DNA of 64,000 nt from NCBI RefSeq assembly GCF_027857615.1, contig NZ_JAQIFT010000014.1, forward strand, positions 1 to 64,000, read 5' to 3'. Each line of letters starts with the position of its first letter. The stretch's first letter is position 1. The notes below the pieces were generated by a model that had not been told where the DNA came from, did not search any database, and saw only the letters and a program-made list of their open reading frames with translations. The DNA is from Holtiella tumoricola (GTDB taxonomy: Bacteria; Bacillota; Clostridia; Lachnospirales; Cellulosilyticaceae). Position numbers and translations under genes: made by a program. Positions 36,257 through 44,762 of the stretch are shown in pieces.

Positions 36257-38092
36257 ATGTGTGGTTTTTGTGGCTTTGTAGATACAGAACTTGAAGATAA
36301 AAAATCAGTCCTCACAGGTATGATGAATAAAATTATACACCGTGGACCTGACAGTGACGGGCAGTTTATTGATGAATCAGCTGCTTTAGGATTTAGACGT
36401 TTAAGTATCATCGATTTAGAAGAAGGTTCTCAACCTTTATACAATACAAATAAAACTTTAGTGCTTACTTTTAACGGTGAAATTTATAACTATCAATCAA
36501 TTCGTGAAACACTTATTCAAAAAGGTTATGAGTTCAAAACTCATACTGACTCCGAAGTACTTGTTCATGGTTATGATGAATATGGTACAGACTTACTCTC
36601 TCATCTACGTGGTATGTTTGCCTTCGTTATTTGGGATCGTGAAAAACAAACACTTTTTGGTGCCAGAGACTTCTTCGGTATTAAACCTTTCTACTATTAT
36701 AAAGAAGGTAACCGCTTTGTTTATGGTTCTGAAATTAAATCTCTTTTAGAACATCCAGCTGTAAATAAAGAACTTAATGAAGAAGCACTTGAAAACTATT
36801 TAACATTCCAATACTCACCTACAACTGATACATTCTTCAAAGGTATTTCAAAATTACCTCCTGCTCACTTCTTTACTTTTAAAGATGGCGTATTAGATAT
36901 AAAAAGATATTGGGAACCTACATTCATCGAAACAGAAGGCTCTCTAGATGAATATGTTGATATGATCGACCAAACTATGAAAGAATCTATCCAAACTCAT
37001 AAAATCAGTGACGTTGAAGTAGGTTGTTTCTTATCAAGTGGTGTTGATTCAAGTTATGTAGCAAGCTGTTTTAAAGGTGATAAAACCTTTACTGTAGGTT
37101 TCGATAATGAGCAATATAACGAAATTAGCTACGCCAAAGAACTTTCTAAAGAAATTGGTATTGAGAACTTCCACAAAGTCATTACACCAGAAGAGTACTG
37201 GGGTTCACTTACAAAAGTTCAATATCATATGGACGAACCTTTAGCTGACCCTGCTGCTGTTGCGCTTTACTTTGTAAGTGAACTTGCTAGCAAACATGTT
37301 AAAGTAGTTCTATCTGGAGAAGGTGCAGATGAACTTTTCGGTGGCTATAATATCTACAAAGAACCTGTAGATAATGCTAAATATCACACTTTACCACAAG
37401 GTCTTAGAACATTCCTTGCTAAATTAGCAAAAGCTCTTCCATTTAGCTTTAAAGGGAAAAACTATCTCATTCGTGGGGCTCAAACGATTGAAGAACGTTT
37501 TATCGGAAATGCATACATGTTCTCTGTAGATGAACGTAAAAAACTTCTTAAAGTTTCAACTCCTGCTAAGGATCCAACTACTCTTACAGCACCATTCTAT
37601 GCAAAAGTTAAAGATAAATCTGATGTTACTAAGATGCAATATTTAGATATGCATATGTGGCTAGCTGGAGATATTCTTCTTAAAGCAGATAAAATGAGTA
37701 TGGCACACTCTCTTGAACTTCGTGTACCATTCTTAGATAAAGAAGTATGTCGTCTTGCAACAAAGATTCCTCTTCGTTACCGCGTTAATAAAGAGAATAC
37801 TAAGTATGCGATGCGTCTAGCTGCTAAACGTAACATGCCTGCAGCTACTGCTAATAAGAAAAAGCTTGGATTCCCTGTACCAATCCGTGTATGGCTTAAA
37901 GAAGATAAGTACTATAATATCGTTAAAGAAGCATTTACTAGCGCTCCTGCAAGAAAATACTTCAACGAAGATATGCTTATTCATATTTTAGATGAACATA
38001 AAAATGGTCATAAAGATAACAGCCGTAAAATTTGGACAATCTTTATGTTCCTTGTATGGTATAACCAATACTTTGGTGAGGCTACTGCCTAA
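36257..38092 (+). CDS. asnB: asparagine synthase (glutamine-hydrolysing)
   Basis: Makes asparagine from aspartate and glutamine with ATP. Protein of 611 residues. It opens MCGFCGF with Cys2 as the N-terminal nucleophile, so ATG at 36257 (AAGGAG upstream) is required and the longer frame from 36212 is rejected. The glutaminase domain spans about 2-190. The synthetase has its PP-loop FLSSGVDSSYVA near 255. Monocistronic, with a strong terminator after it. Confidence 0.95.
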   Translation: MCGFCGFVDTELEDKKSVLTGMMNKIIHRGPDSDGQFIDESAALGFRRLSIIDLEEGSQPLYNTNKTLVLTFNGEIYNYQSIRETLIQKGYEFKTHTDSEVLVHGYDEYGTDLLSHLRGMFAFVIWDREKQTLFGARDFFGIKPFYYYKEGNRFVYGSEIKSLLEHPAVNKELNEEALENYLTFQYSPTTDTFFKGISKLPPAHFFTFKDGVLDIKRYWEPTFIETEGSLDEYVDMIDQTMKESIQTHKISDVEVGCFLSSGVDSSYVASCFKGDKTFTVGFDNEQYNEISYAKELSKEIGIENFHKVITPEEYWGSLTKVQYHMDEPLADPAAVALYFVSELASKHVKVVLSGEGADELFGGYNIYKEPVDNAKYHTLPQGLRTFLAKLAKALPFSFKGKNYLIRGAQTIEERFIGNAYMFSVDERKKLLKVSTPAKDPTTLTAPFYAKVKDKSDVTKMQYLDMHMWLAGDILLKADKMSMAHSLELRVPFLDKEVCRLATKIPLRYRVNKENTKYAMRLAAKRNMPAATANKKKLGFPVPIRVWLKEDKYYNIVKEAFTSAPARKYFNEDMLIHILDEHKNGHKDNSRKIWTIFMFLVWYNQYFGEATA

Positions 38093-38094
38093 AT

Positions 38095-38132
38095 AAAAAG
38101 ACGACTTTGATTAAAATCAAAGTCGTCTTTTT
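38095..38132. terminator. bidirectional terminator between asnB and the HIT gene
   Basis: The 17-base arms 38095-38111 and 38116-38132 pair perfectly with A5 and T5 ends. Confidence 0.92.
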
Positions 38133-38157
38133 GTTATTATACTTTATTTAATTTATT

Positions 38158-38574
38158 CTATAGATAACTTTTAATAAGTTCAGCCGTTTCAGCTAACTCT
38201 TCAAGTGTTGTTTCCATATTTGAAGTTTTATTAAGTGTAACTTGATCATTACTAAATCTAGGCACTATATGCATATGGAAGTGAAATACAGATTGACCTG
38301 CTGCCTCTCCATTGTTCTGAATAATGTTAATACCATCAGCTTGTACTGCCTTTTTCACTGCAGTAGCAATATGTTTTGCAAGTGGATACACTTTTTGACT
38401 AATTTCTTCTGGTAGCTCAAATAAATCTTGATAGTGACCTTTAGGCAATATAAGTACATGTCCACGTGTAGCAGGAAAACGATCTAATATAACTTTAAAA
38501 CTTTCATCTTCATATACTACAAATGATGGAATATCTCCATTTAAAATTTTACAAAAAATACAGTCTGTGTTCAT
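38158..38574 (-). CDS. HIT family protein (HinT-like)
   Basis: Small nucleotide hydrolase/transferase of the histidine triad family, 138 residues. CIFCKILNGDIPSFVVYED near 5-23 is the usual opening, and the triad HFHMHIVPR is near 98-106. HinT proteins cleave nucleoside phosphoramidates and acyl-AMPs. Cys5 and Cys8 may bind zinc. Confidence 0.93.
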   Translation of the reverse strand: MNTDCIFCKILNGDIPSFVVYEDESFKVILDRFPATRGHVLILPKGHYQDLFELPEEISQKVYPLAKHIATAVKKAVQADGINIIQNNGEAAGQSVFHFHMHIVPRFSNDQVTLNKTSNMETTLEELAETAELIKSYL

Positions 38575-38605
38575 TTGTCTATCCTTCTTTCTTTTGTATT
38601 ATTAC

Positions 38606-39070
38606 TTATCTCTCTGCTAGCATCTTTACTAACCTTGTTTGATAAATATATTCATCACTTAACATACTACTTATCATCTTATATAATCTAAAATCCTCTA
38701 TAGGCTGACTAATATTTGACATAAGTTGAATATTACTAGCAACTGCCTCTAAACGATTATTAAGTTCCTGCTGCGCAGAAGAACTCATTACAACATTATG
38801 CCTAAACGGATCAATTTTAATTTCTTCATTCAAATACTCTTTGCATATGTCTTCTATCATTCTTTCATGCTTGTACTGATCTTGTACACGTTCATGCATC
38901 CATTTTCTCTGTGTAGGCTTAGCTAATGCTTGTAGTAACCTTTCTTCAATCATACGCTGTTTACGCTTTGTTATAACAAGCTCTTCAAACAGGTTATACA
39001 TTTGCTTATCACTTAAACCATGTTGTAAATCCACATTCTCATCTCCTTCTAAACGCCTATCTATTGTCAT
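38606..39070 (-). CDS. helical protein of unknown function
   Basis: Protein of 154 residues, rich in Glu, Lys, Arg and Met and predicted almost all helical. The repeated E/H spacing (RKWMHERVQDQYKHERMIEDIC near 56-77) recalls ferritin-like four-helix proteins, but I cannot confirm a metal site. It sits between the HIT gene and the flavodoxin-SCP2 gene on the same strand, 30 bases from each, and may be cotranscribed. The ribosome site is weak. No function is proposed. Confidence 0.6.
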   Translation of the reverse strand: MTIDRRLEGDENVDLQHGLSDKQMYNLFEELVITKRKQRMIEERLLQALAKPTQRKWMHERVQDQYKHERMIEDICKEYLNEEIKIDPFRHNVVMSSSAQQELNNRLEAVASNIQLMSNISQPIEDFRLYKMISSMLSDEYIYQTRLVKMLAER

Positions 39071-39099
39071 TTATATGAGATGTCCTACTTATTTATACG

Positions 39100-40197
39100 T
39101 TACATAGCTTTAAAAACTTGGTCTAGCTTAGATAATACTGCAAAATTACCCCTTACTTTTAATTTACCTATCATAAATGCCTTTTGATAAGTAACTTGTT
39201 TTGATAAAATTTGGGATAAAATTTCTTGTGACATAGTAATTTCAATGGTTGGGGATTCTATTATACCCTCTTGATAAGTACAATCTCCATCCCTAATAAT
39301 AATTACACCCTTATCTGCTGAATCTGTCATTAGGTATTGGATTACCATATTTATATCTCTGTTATGCTGCCCAATAAAATAGTGTGGAATATGATGTAAT
39401 TTAACTTTACTACTTGTGTCAGCATTTTTCCTCGGATAATTATATGTTGCTTGAGACATGTGTACAAATTCTTCATCATTTCTTTGCATCTGTGTTTTTA
39501 ATAACTGAGTTAACTCTTGGATATTTTGTTCCTTTGTAGATAAATCAAAATATGACTTATCCTCTTTATGTCCTTGTTCTGAAACTGGTTCTACCAATAA
39601 TTTTGTATCAATCTGAGTATCAGGAGTAGGTATACCTTTTTTTGCTTCAGGCTGTACTTTAGAGCCTTTTAATGAAAGATAGCACTGTCTTTCACTACTC
39701 ATAATGTAAGCTCTTCCTTGCCTCATTATACGATAAAAAGCCTCTATGCTTTTTTCTATACTTGGTTGTACATCCTCTATGACAGTACAACGATTCAGTG
39801 CTATATTACCGCCATCTATCCCCCCTAAAAGTTCCCAAGCTTCTATCATTTTATTCGCAGCCTGCTTCTCACCCATAAAGCCGCTATATGTAATTGCAAA
39901 TAATGGCTTATCTGCAATCACTTCTTCCCATTCTACTAAATGCTCAAAAAAGTTTTGCATAGAACTATGCATCCCTGCAATATGTACATGAGAAATTGCA
40001 ACAACCCCCTTACTTTCTTTAATGGATTTTGCAATATTCTCAAACTGCCAACTTTTTTCTCCTTGATAATACTGTAAACGCTCTAATTCTATTACTTCAA
40101 TATTAACTTCTAATTCATCAAAGACATTTTTTGTTATCTGCCTAATTTGTTGCAGTATAAGACTTGTACAATTAGCTAGCAAAAGTACGATTTTCAT
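39100..40197 (-). CDS. flavodoxin/NADPH-FMN-reductase-like domain fused to an SCP2-like domain
   Basis: Protein of 365 residues. Residues about 1-165 have a flavodoxin-type layout: MKIVLLLANCTSLILQQI, then GVVAISHVHIAGMHSSMQNFFEH near 65-87 and PLFAITYSGFMGEKQAANKMIEAW near 98-121. Residues about 265-360 look like an SCP2 sterol-binding domain (MVIQYLMT, then ISLSKQVTYQKAFMIGKLKVRG-like closing segment with DGDCTYQEG before it). The middle is a low-complexity linker. ATG at 40197 has AAAGGAAA upstream. The fusion suggests a flavin-linked step on a hydrophobic ligand; this is inference. Confidence 0.55.
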   Translation of the reverse strand: MKIVLLLANCTSLILQQIRQITKNVFDELEVNIEVIELERLQYYQGEKSWQFENIAKSIKESKGVVAISHVHIAGMHSSMQNFFEHLVEWEEVIADKPLFAITYSGFMGEKQAANKMIEAWELLGGIDGGNIALNRCTVIEDVQPSIEKSIEAFYRIMRQGRAYIMSSERQCYLSLKGSKVQPEAKKGIPTPDTQIDTKLLVEPVSEQGHKEDKSYFDLSTKEQNIQELTQLLKTQMQRNDEEFVHMSQATYNYPRKNADTSSKVKLHHIPHYFIGQHNRDINMVIQYLMTDSADKGVIIIRDGDCTYQEGIIESPTIEITMSQEILSQILSKQVTYQKAFMIGKLKVRGNFAVLSKLDQVFKAM

Positions 40198-40264
40198 ATT
40201 TAAATTTCCTTTCATATTGCTGCACTCTATCTTTAACTACATTATAACGAAACTTCTCTTGAAA

Positions 40265-40954
40265 TTAAAGATACTGAGCAGCCTTACTTGGATAATATGC
40301 CTTTAACTCTTCTATTTCCCAATATATAAAAAATATTTTTCTTTTTAAGGTAACATGTAAAATATCATCAACTTTAAAGTTATACATCCAATCTCTACGC
40401 ATAAGTACCTTACAGTATTTTTGGCCATTGATTTTGCTAAGTGCAATATAACCTTCATCATTGATTTCTTCAACTCTAAATAGTCCCTGTTCATACATAG
40501 CCATGCTATCTCTGTGTTGCTGTTTATCTCTATATTCACGATAACTTTCTAGGTCTATAATCGTTGGTGTCATACTAATAATAGGGTCACCAACCATCTT
40601 TCTAACAATCTCATTTACTTTATACACCCTTAAATATTCTTCTCCATAGTAATCTAATACAATAGGTGTATTATCTTCACTATTGTATTTCTTATGAATA
40701 AATGTCAATAAATCCTGTACAGTATATGCAATATTAAAAGCTTCTTCTACTTTTAAATATTTTTTGTGTTTTGGTACCCATACTGCTAAAAAATAATCTA
40801 ATGCATCCACATATCCCTTTGGAATAGTATGTGAATGTTTTAAGTCTTCATTGAAGCCAAGAAGCAATTCTAATCCTTGCTTTTGCAAACTAAATATATA
40901 CGTATTTTTCTTGATATATTCTATATAATCTCTAACTTCATTGAGTAAATTCAT
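40265..40954 (-). CDS. protein of unknown function
   Basis: Protein of 229 residues without membrane helices or signal. The N-terminal half is helical with many aromatic residues. The C-terminal part (about 150-222: GLFRVEEINDEGYIAL, then KVDDILHVTLKRKIFFIYWEIEEL) alternates short strands and looks like a small beta-barrel. I do not recognise a family. GGGAGGC precedes the ATG. Upstream lies the DnaA-box-rich gap with a terminator-like hairpin about 100 bases before the start. Confidence 0.6.
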   Translation of the reverse strand: MNLLNEVRDYIEYIKKNTYIFSLQKQGLELLLGFNEDLKHSHTIPKGYVDALDYFLAVWVPKHKKYLKVEEAFNIAYTVQDLLTFIHKKYNSEDNTPIVLDYYGEEYLRVYKVNEIVRKMVGDPIISMTPTIIDLESYREYRDKQQHRDSMAMYEQGLFRVEEINDEGYIALSKINGQKYCKVLMRRDWMYNFKVDDILHVTLKRKIFFIYWEIEELKAYYPSKAAQYL

Positions 40955-41040
40955 GCCTTGCCTCCCAACTTAAAGAATTCCCTAAAAATGGTTTCTTCTA
41001 AGTTTATACAAGGAAAACAAAGTTTATACATATTTGTCCC

Positions 41041-41068
41041 AAAAAAAAATGACCACATCAGGGTGGCC
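41041..41068 (-). terminator. terminator-like hairpin with T9 run, upstream of a gene
   Basis: On the minus strand GGCCAC pairs with GTGGTC (one G-U), followed by T after one base and a T9 run. The por operon already ends at 41318-41362, so this hairpin would act on a transcript started between 41070 and 41310: either a short RNA or a leader of the gene ending at 40265. It could also be part of a mobile-element end. Confidence 0.5.
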
Positions 41069-41099
41069 AAAAGTCAGGATTGATTTAAGTGTGTTCGAA

Positions 41100-41284
41100 T
41101 TATACACAGAGATGTGAACAATTAATCCACAACTCTATCCACAAAAAATTATATCATCTATTTATATACATGTCAACATTTTCTCTTAATTTACTTGTAT
41201 TAAGGTCAATATATTTCTTTTGTACAATTAACAGTTAACAGATATTATTCACAGTTTGTTGATAAATATATCCACTTATACACA
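41100..41284. other. cluster of DnaA-box-like 9-mers
   Basis: TTATACACA at 41100-41108 and 41276-41284 and TTATTCACA at 41245-41253 match TTWTNCACA. TAATCCACA (41123-41131) and CTATCCACA (41135-41143) differ from TTATCCACA by one base, and TTGTTCACA lies on the minus strand at 41113-41121. The DNA between is AT-rich (41145-41240). There is no coding potential in 40955-41368 that I can see. Confidence 0.55.
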
Positions 41285-41317
41285 TCCCCTTGTTACTATT
41301 GTTAATATCTCTTTTTT

Positions 41318-41362
41318 AAAATAAAAGGATGAGGTTTTGTTAAAACCTCATCCTTTTATTTT
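41318..41362 (-). terminator. terminator of the por operon
   Basis: The 21-base arms 41318-41338 and 41342-41362 pair perfectly, with A4 and T4 ends. Confidence 0.92.
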
Positions 41363-41368
41363 GTTATT

Positions 41369-42298
41369 TTATTTTTCTCCACATAATGCAAGAAGATGTT
41401 CCCATCTCTTATCAACTTCTGCTTGAAGTTCTGCCACTTTTTCTGGGTCTTTTGTAATGTGACGGAAGCGTCCTTGAGCTTCTAACCAATCAGAAATTGG
41501 ACGTTTATTTTTAGGTTTATAAGTTAATTTATATACACCATTTTCTACTTCGAAAAGTGGCCAGAAGCATGTATCTACTGCTAATTGTGCCATTTCAATA
41601 AGTTTAGGTGTATCATAACGCCATCCACGAGGACATGGAGCAAGTACATTTAAAAATGCTGGCCCTTCTGTATAGATAGCTTTCTCTGATTTTTCATAAA
41701 GATCTTTGAAGTTTCCAATTGGAGCTGTTTGAGCTACATATGGAAGATTATGCGCTACCATTACTGCTGTAAGGTCTTTTCTGTATTGTTGTTTTCCTGG
41801 TACCACTTTACCTGCTGGTGAAGTGGTTGTATCTGCATATTTAGGTGTTGCAGAAGAACGTTGGATACCAGTATTCATATAAGCTCCATTATCATAACAT
41901 ACATAAACCATGTCATGACCTCTTTCCATTGCTCCTGAAAGGGATTGGATACCGATATCATATGTACCACCATCTCCACCAAATGCAATAAACTTATACG
42001 TATCATCTAATTGACCTGTTTTTTTCATGTTTACATAGGCTGCTTCCGCCCCTGCACAAGTTACTGCAGAGTTTTCAAAAGCTGAATGGATGAAAGAATC
42101 TTGCCAAGCTGTATAAGGGTAAATAAATGTAGAAACTTCTAAACATCCTGTTGCAGATGTAATAACTGCTTTATCCTCTGGTTTTAATGCACGAAGTACG
42201 GTACGTGCTACAACTGGTGCACCACAACCAGCACACATACGATGTCCACCAGTTAATCTTTCTGGTTTAAGGCTTGTTTCTTTTAAATTGTATGCCAT
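41369..42298 (-). CDS. porB: 2-oxoacid:ferredoxin oxidoreductase, beta subunit (pyruvate type)
   Basis: Thiamine pyrophosphate-binding subunit of the four-subunit pyruvate:ferredoxin oxidoreductase. Protein of 309 residues. MCAGCGAP near 21-28 supplies cysteines for the proximal [4Fe-4S] cluster; the TPP motif is GDGGTYDIGIQSLSGAMERG near 110-129, and CYDNGAYMNTGIQRS near 138-152 is typical of pyruvate-type enzymes. ATG at 42298 has AGGAGGGG upstream. Substrate pyruvate is likely; 2-oxobutyrate or branched 2-oxoacids are not excluded. Confidence 0.93.
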   Translation of the reverse strand: MAYNLKETSLKPERLTGGHRMCAGCGAPVVARTVLRALKPEDKAVITSATGCLEVSTFIYPYTAWQDSFIHSAFENSAVTCAGAEAAYVNMKKTGQLDDTYKFIAFGGDGGTYDIGIQSLSGAMERGHDMVYVCYDNGAYMNTGIQRSSATPKYADTTTSPAGKVVPGKQQYRKDLTAVMVAHNLPYVAQTAPIGNFKDLYEKSEKAIYTEGPAFLNVLAPCPRGWRYDTPKLIEMAQLAVDTCFWPLFEVENGVYKLTYKPKNKRPISDWLEAQGRFRHITKDPEKVAELQAEVDKRWEHLLALCGEK

Positions 42299-42311
42299 CG
42301 GTTTCCCCTCC

Positions 42312-43502
42312 TTAACGTTCTGCATCTACTACGCCTAAGTAACGATATGGATCGTTAACTTTGCCGCAAGCTACAATTTCTGTAAGATCATTGTATACTT
42401 TTTCGATATCATCAACACGTACATCACGTCCACCTAAACCATAAATATAGTTTACAGCAAGTGGTCTTGTTTCATCAAAGTACATTGCTGTACATACTTC
42501 ATTAAAGAGTGGTGCACCTTTACCTGTGAATCCATCACATTTATCAAGCACTGCAACTGCTTTACATTTAGCTAAAGAAGCTGCCATTTCTTCTGCTGGA
42601 AATGGACGGAATACTCTTACTTTGATTAAACCTACTTTTTCACCTTTTGCACGTAATTCATTTACTACTGCTTTTGCTGTACCGGCAGTTGAGCCAATGA
42701 TAACAATTGCTTTTTCAGCATCATCCATCATATATTCTTCAAATAAGCCATATGAACGGCCTGTTAATTTTTCAAATTCTGCAGATACATCTAAAATAAC
42801 TTGTTTTGCTTTTCTCATGCCTTCTGCTTGATTACGTTTATGTTCAAAATAATAGTTTGGAAGGTCAAGAGGTCCTACTGCAATAGCTTGTTTTGGATTA
42901 AGAAGGTAGTTTTCTGGTCTATAAGTACCAACAAAGTTTCTAACTACATCATCTTCAATAAGATCAATATTTTCAATAGCATGTGATGTAATAAAGCCAT
43001 CATAACAGTTCATAACAGGAAGAAGAACGTCTGGATGCTCTCCAATTCTAACTGCCATAAGTTCATTATCATATGCTTCTTGATTATTTTCTCCATAGAT
43101 TTGAATCCATCCAGAATCACGAGCTCCCATAGAATCTGCATGATCATTATGTATGTTAATTGGACCTGAAAGTGCACGGTTAACTGTTGCCATTACGATT
43201 GGCAGTCTACTTGATGCTGCAATATAAAGCATCTCCCACATAAGTGCTAAACCATTTGCAGAAGTCGCTGTCATCGCACGTACACCAGCAGCACTTGCAC
43301 CGATACAAGCTGACATTGCTGAATGCTCTGATTCAACAGGCACAAACTCTGTATCTACCTGTCCATTATTTACAAAGCTTGAGAAGTATTGAGGTACTTC
43401 TGTCGAAGGTGTAATAGGGAATGCTGCTACAACTCCTGGATTGATTTGTCGCATTGCAACGGCAACGGCTTCGTTACCAGATAATTTCTCACGAATTGCC
43501 AT
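42312..43502 (-). CDS. porA: 2-oxoacid:ferredoxin oxidoreductase, alpha subunit (pyruvate type)
   Basis: Catalytic partner of PorB. Protein of 396 residues. GNEAVAVAMRQINPGVVAAFPITPSTEVPQ near 9-38 carries the conserved YPITPSSE-like segment (here FPITPSTE), and SEHSAMSACIGASAAG near 59-74 follows. The C-terminal transketolase-like domain has IVIIGSTAGTAKAV near 252-265. It lies 17 bases after porD. Confidence 0.95.
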   Translation of the reverse strand: MAIREKLSGNEAVAVAMRQINPGVVAAFPITPSTEVPQYFSSFVNNGQVDTEFVPVESEHSAMSACIGASAAGVRAMTATSANGLALMWEMLYIAASSRLPIVMATVNRALSGPINIHNDHADSMGARDSGWIQIYGENNQEAYDNELMAVRIGEHPDVLLPVMNCYDGFITSHAIENIDLIEDDVVRNFVGTYRPENYLLNPKQAIAVGPLDLPNYYFEHKRNQAEGMRKAKQVILDVSAEFEKLTGRSYGLFEEYMMDDAEKAIVIIGSTAGTAKAVVNELRAKGEKVGLIKVRVFRPFPAEEMAASLAKCKAVAVLDKCDGFTGKGAPLFNEVCTAMYFDETRPLAVNYIYGLGGRDVRVDDIEKVYNDLTEIVACGKVNDPYRYLGVVDAER

Positions 43503-43518
43503 AACTTTTTCCTCCCTC

Positions 43519-43821
43519 TTATGCTCTTACCATATCGATTGCTTTAAATGGGCAAACATTTGCACATACACCGCAACCTTTACAGTGGTCATAGTCAATA
43601 CCAATCATTTTTTTGTCCTGGGTCATAATAGAACTATCTGGACAAACTGGGAAACACATTAAGCATTGTTTGCATTTTTCTGCATCCCACTCAGGTTTAT
43701 CTGCTCTCCAACCACCAGTTTCATAGTAATGAGCATTTCCTGAACATGTTACAACACCACCTTTAGTCGTTTCTTGCCAAGGTGTAAATGGTTCAATAAT
43801 ACATTTATCTTTATCTGTCAT
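43519..43821 (-). CDS. porD: 2-oxoacid:ferredoxin oxidoreductase, delta (ferredoxin) subunit
   Basis: Electron-carrying subunit of 100 residues with two [4Fe-4S] motifs: CKQCLMCFPVCP (about 50-61) and CKGCGVCANVCP (about 79-90). Its ATG overlaps the porC stop as TAATG. Confidence 0.95.
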   Translation of the reverse strand: MTDKDKCIIEPFTPWQETTKGGVVTCSGNAHYYETGGWRADKPEWDAEKCKQCLMCFPVCPDSSIMTQDKKMIGIDYDHCKGCGVCANVCPFKAIDMVRA

Positions 43822-44396
43822 TACCCTCTTACCTCCTCTAAAGCTCTTTTTACAGCAGCCATATTAGGTTCGATAACTTGTGGCTTACTAGCAAACTTAT
43901 GTTTGAATGATTTCTCCATTGAACTAATAAAAGTATCTTCATCCATAATTTTAGCAATCTTTATAATTGCTCCAAGCATTGGTGTATTAGGGAAGTATTT
44001 CCCTAAAGTTTCCATTGAGATTTTGCGTGCATCAATCGTACATACGCGGCCTTCATATCCCTTTAATTTAGGTGCTAATTCTTCAGGAGTTTTTTCTGAG
44101 TTAACAAGAATAGCCCCTTCTTTTTTCAGTCCTGCTGTTACATCAACTACATCAAGTAAAGTTTCGTCTACAACAATAACATAATCTGGGTCATAAATAT
44201 TTGAGTGAATTGTTACTCTTTCATCGCTGATACGGTTATATGCAGTAATAGGTGCACCCATACGTTCTGGGCCGTATTCTGGAAAACCTTGAATATACTT
44301 TCCTGTATCAAATGCAGCTTCAGCTAATAATAAAGAAGCAGTTTTTGCCCCTTGACCACCACGGCCGTGCCAACGAATTTCAACCACGTTGTTCAT
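43821..44396 (-). CDS. porC: 2-oxoacid:ferredoxin oxidoreductase, gamma subunit
   Basis: Gamma subunit of 191 residues, first gene of the operon in the order gamma-delta-alpha-beta. It opens with EIRWHGRGGQGAKTASLLLAEAA (6-28), and YGPERMGAPITAYNRIS near 42-58 is the family signature. AGGAGG lies about 11 bases before the ATG. Confidence 0.94.
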   Translation of the reverse strand: MNNVVEIRWHGRGGQGAKTASLLLAEAAFDTGKYIQGFPEYGPERMGAPITAYNRISDERVTIHSNIYDPDYVIVVDETLLDVVDVTAGLKKEGAILVNSEKTPEELAPKLKGYEGRVCTIDARKISMETLGKYFPNTPMLGAIIKIAKIMDEDTFISSMEKSFKHKFASKPQVIEPNMAAVKRALEEVRG

Positions 44397-44458
44397 GCAT
44401 CGATTCCTCCTTGCATTGCTATTATGAATTATAATTTATGAGATTAAATTATAAGACA

Positions 44459-44487
44459 ATTTTATCATTTTTATAAATTTATATCAA
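44459..44487 (-). promoter_or_regulatory. sigma-A promoter of the por operon
   Basis: TTGATA (44482-44487), 17 bases, TAAAAT (44459-44464) on the minus strand. It gives a leader of about 55 bases. The rest of the gap 44397-44762 is AT-rich with no gene that I accept. Confidence 0.65.
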
Positions 44488-44497
44488 ATATAATGTG

Positions 44498-44511
44498 TAT
44501 TGTATACAATA
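44498..44511. promoter_or_regulatory. 14-bp palindrome beside the por promoter
   Basis: TATTGTATACAATA is a perfect palindrome 10 bases upstream of the -35 box. The TTGTATACAA core has the form of GntR-family operators. No GntR gene is in the window. Confidence 0.5.
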
Positions 44512-44762
44512 TAATTTATATAGTTAATAATATATTGGTACATTTGAACTAATCTACACCACTACACATATAATTATCTCTATTTTTAAACTATTCTTTT
44601 CATTATCCTTTATATTTCTTTTTACTCTTACTTTATTCTTCTTTTCATCATTGTTTGATCCTTTATACATTATCAATAATTTACTTATCTCTCTTTCCAA
44701 ATCGAAGAATTCGGTTATACTATATTTACATACTTTAAGACCCAATGATAAAGGAGACCGCT

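Noticed and set aside
41100..41284. Chromosomal oriC
   Set aside because: DnaA boxes are present, but dnaA, dnaN, rpmH, rnpA and parAB are not in the window, so I call it only a DnaA-box cluster.
44554..44745. Minus-strand frame of 63 codons between por and the HNH-like gene
   Set aside because: No ribosome site, very AT-rich, Lys/Asn/Ile-biased composition as expected by chance.
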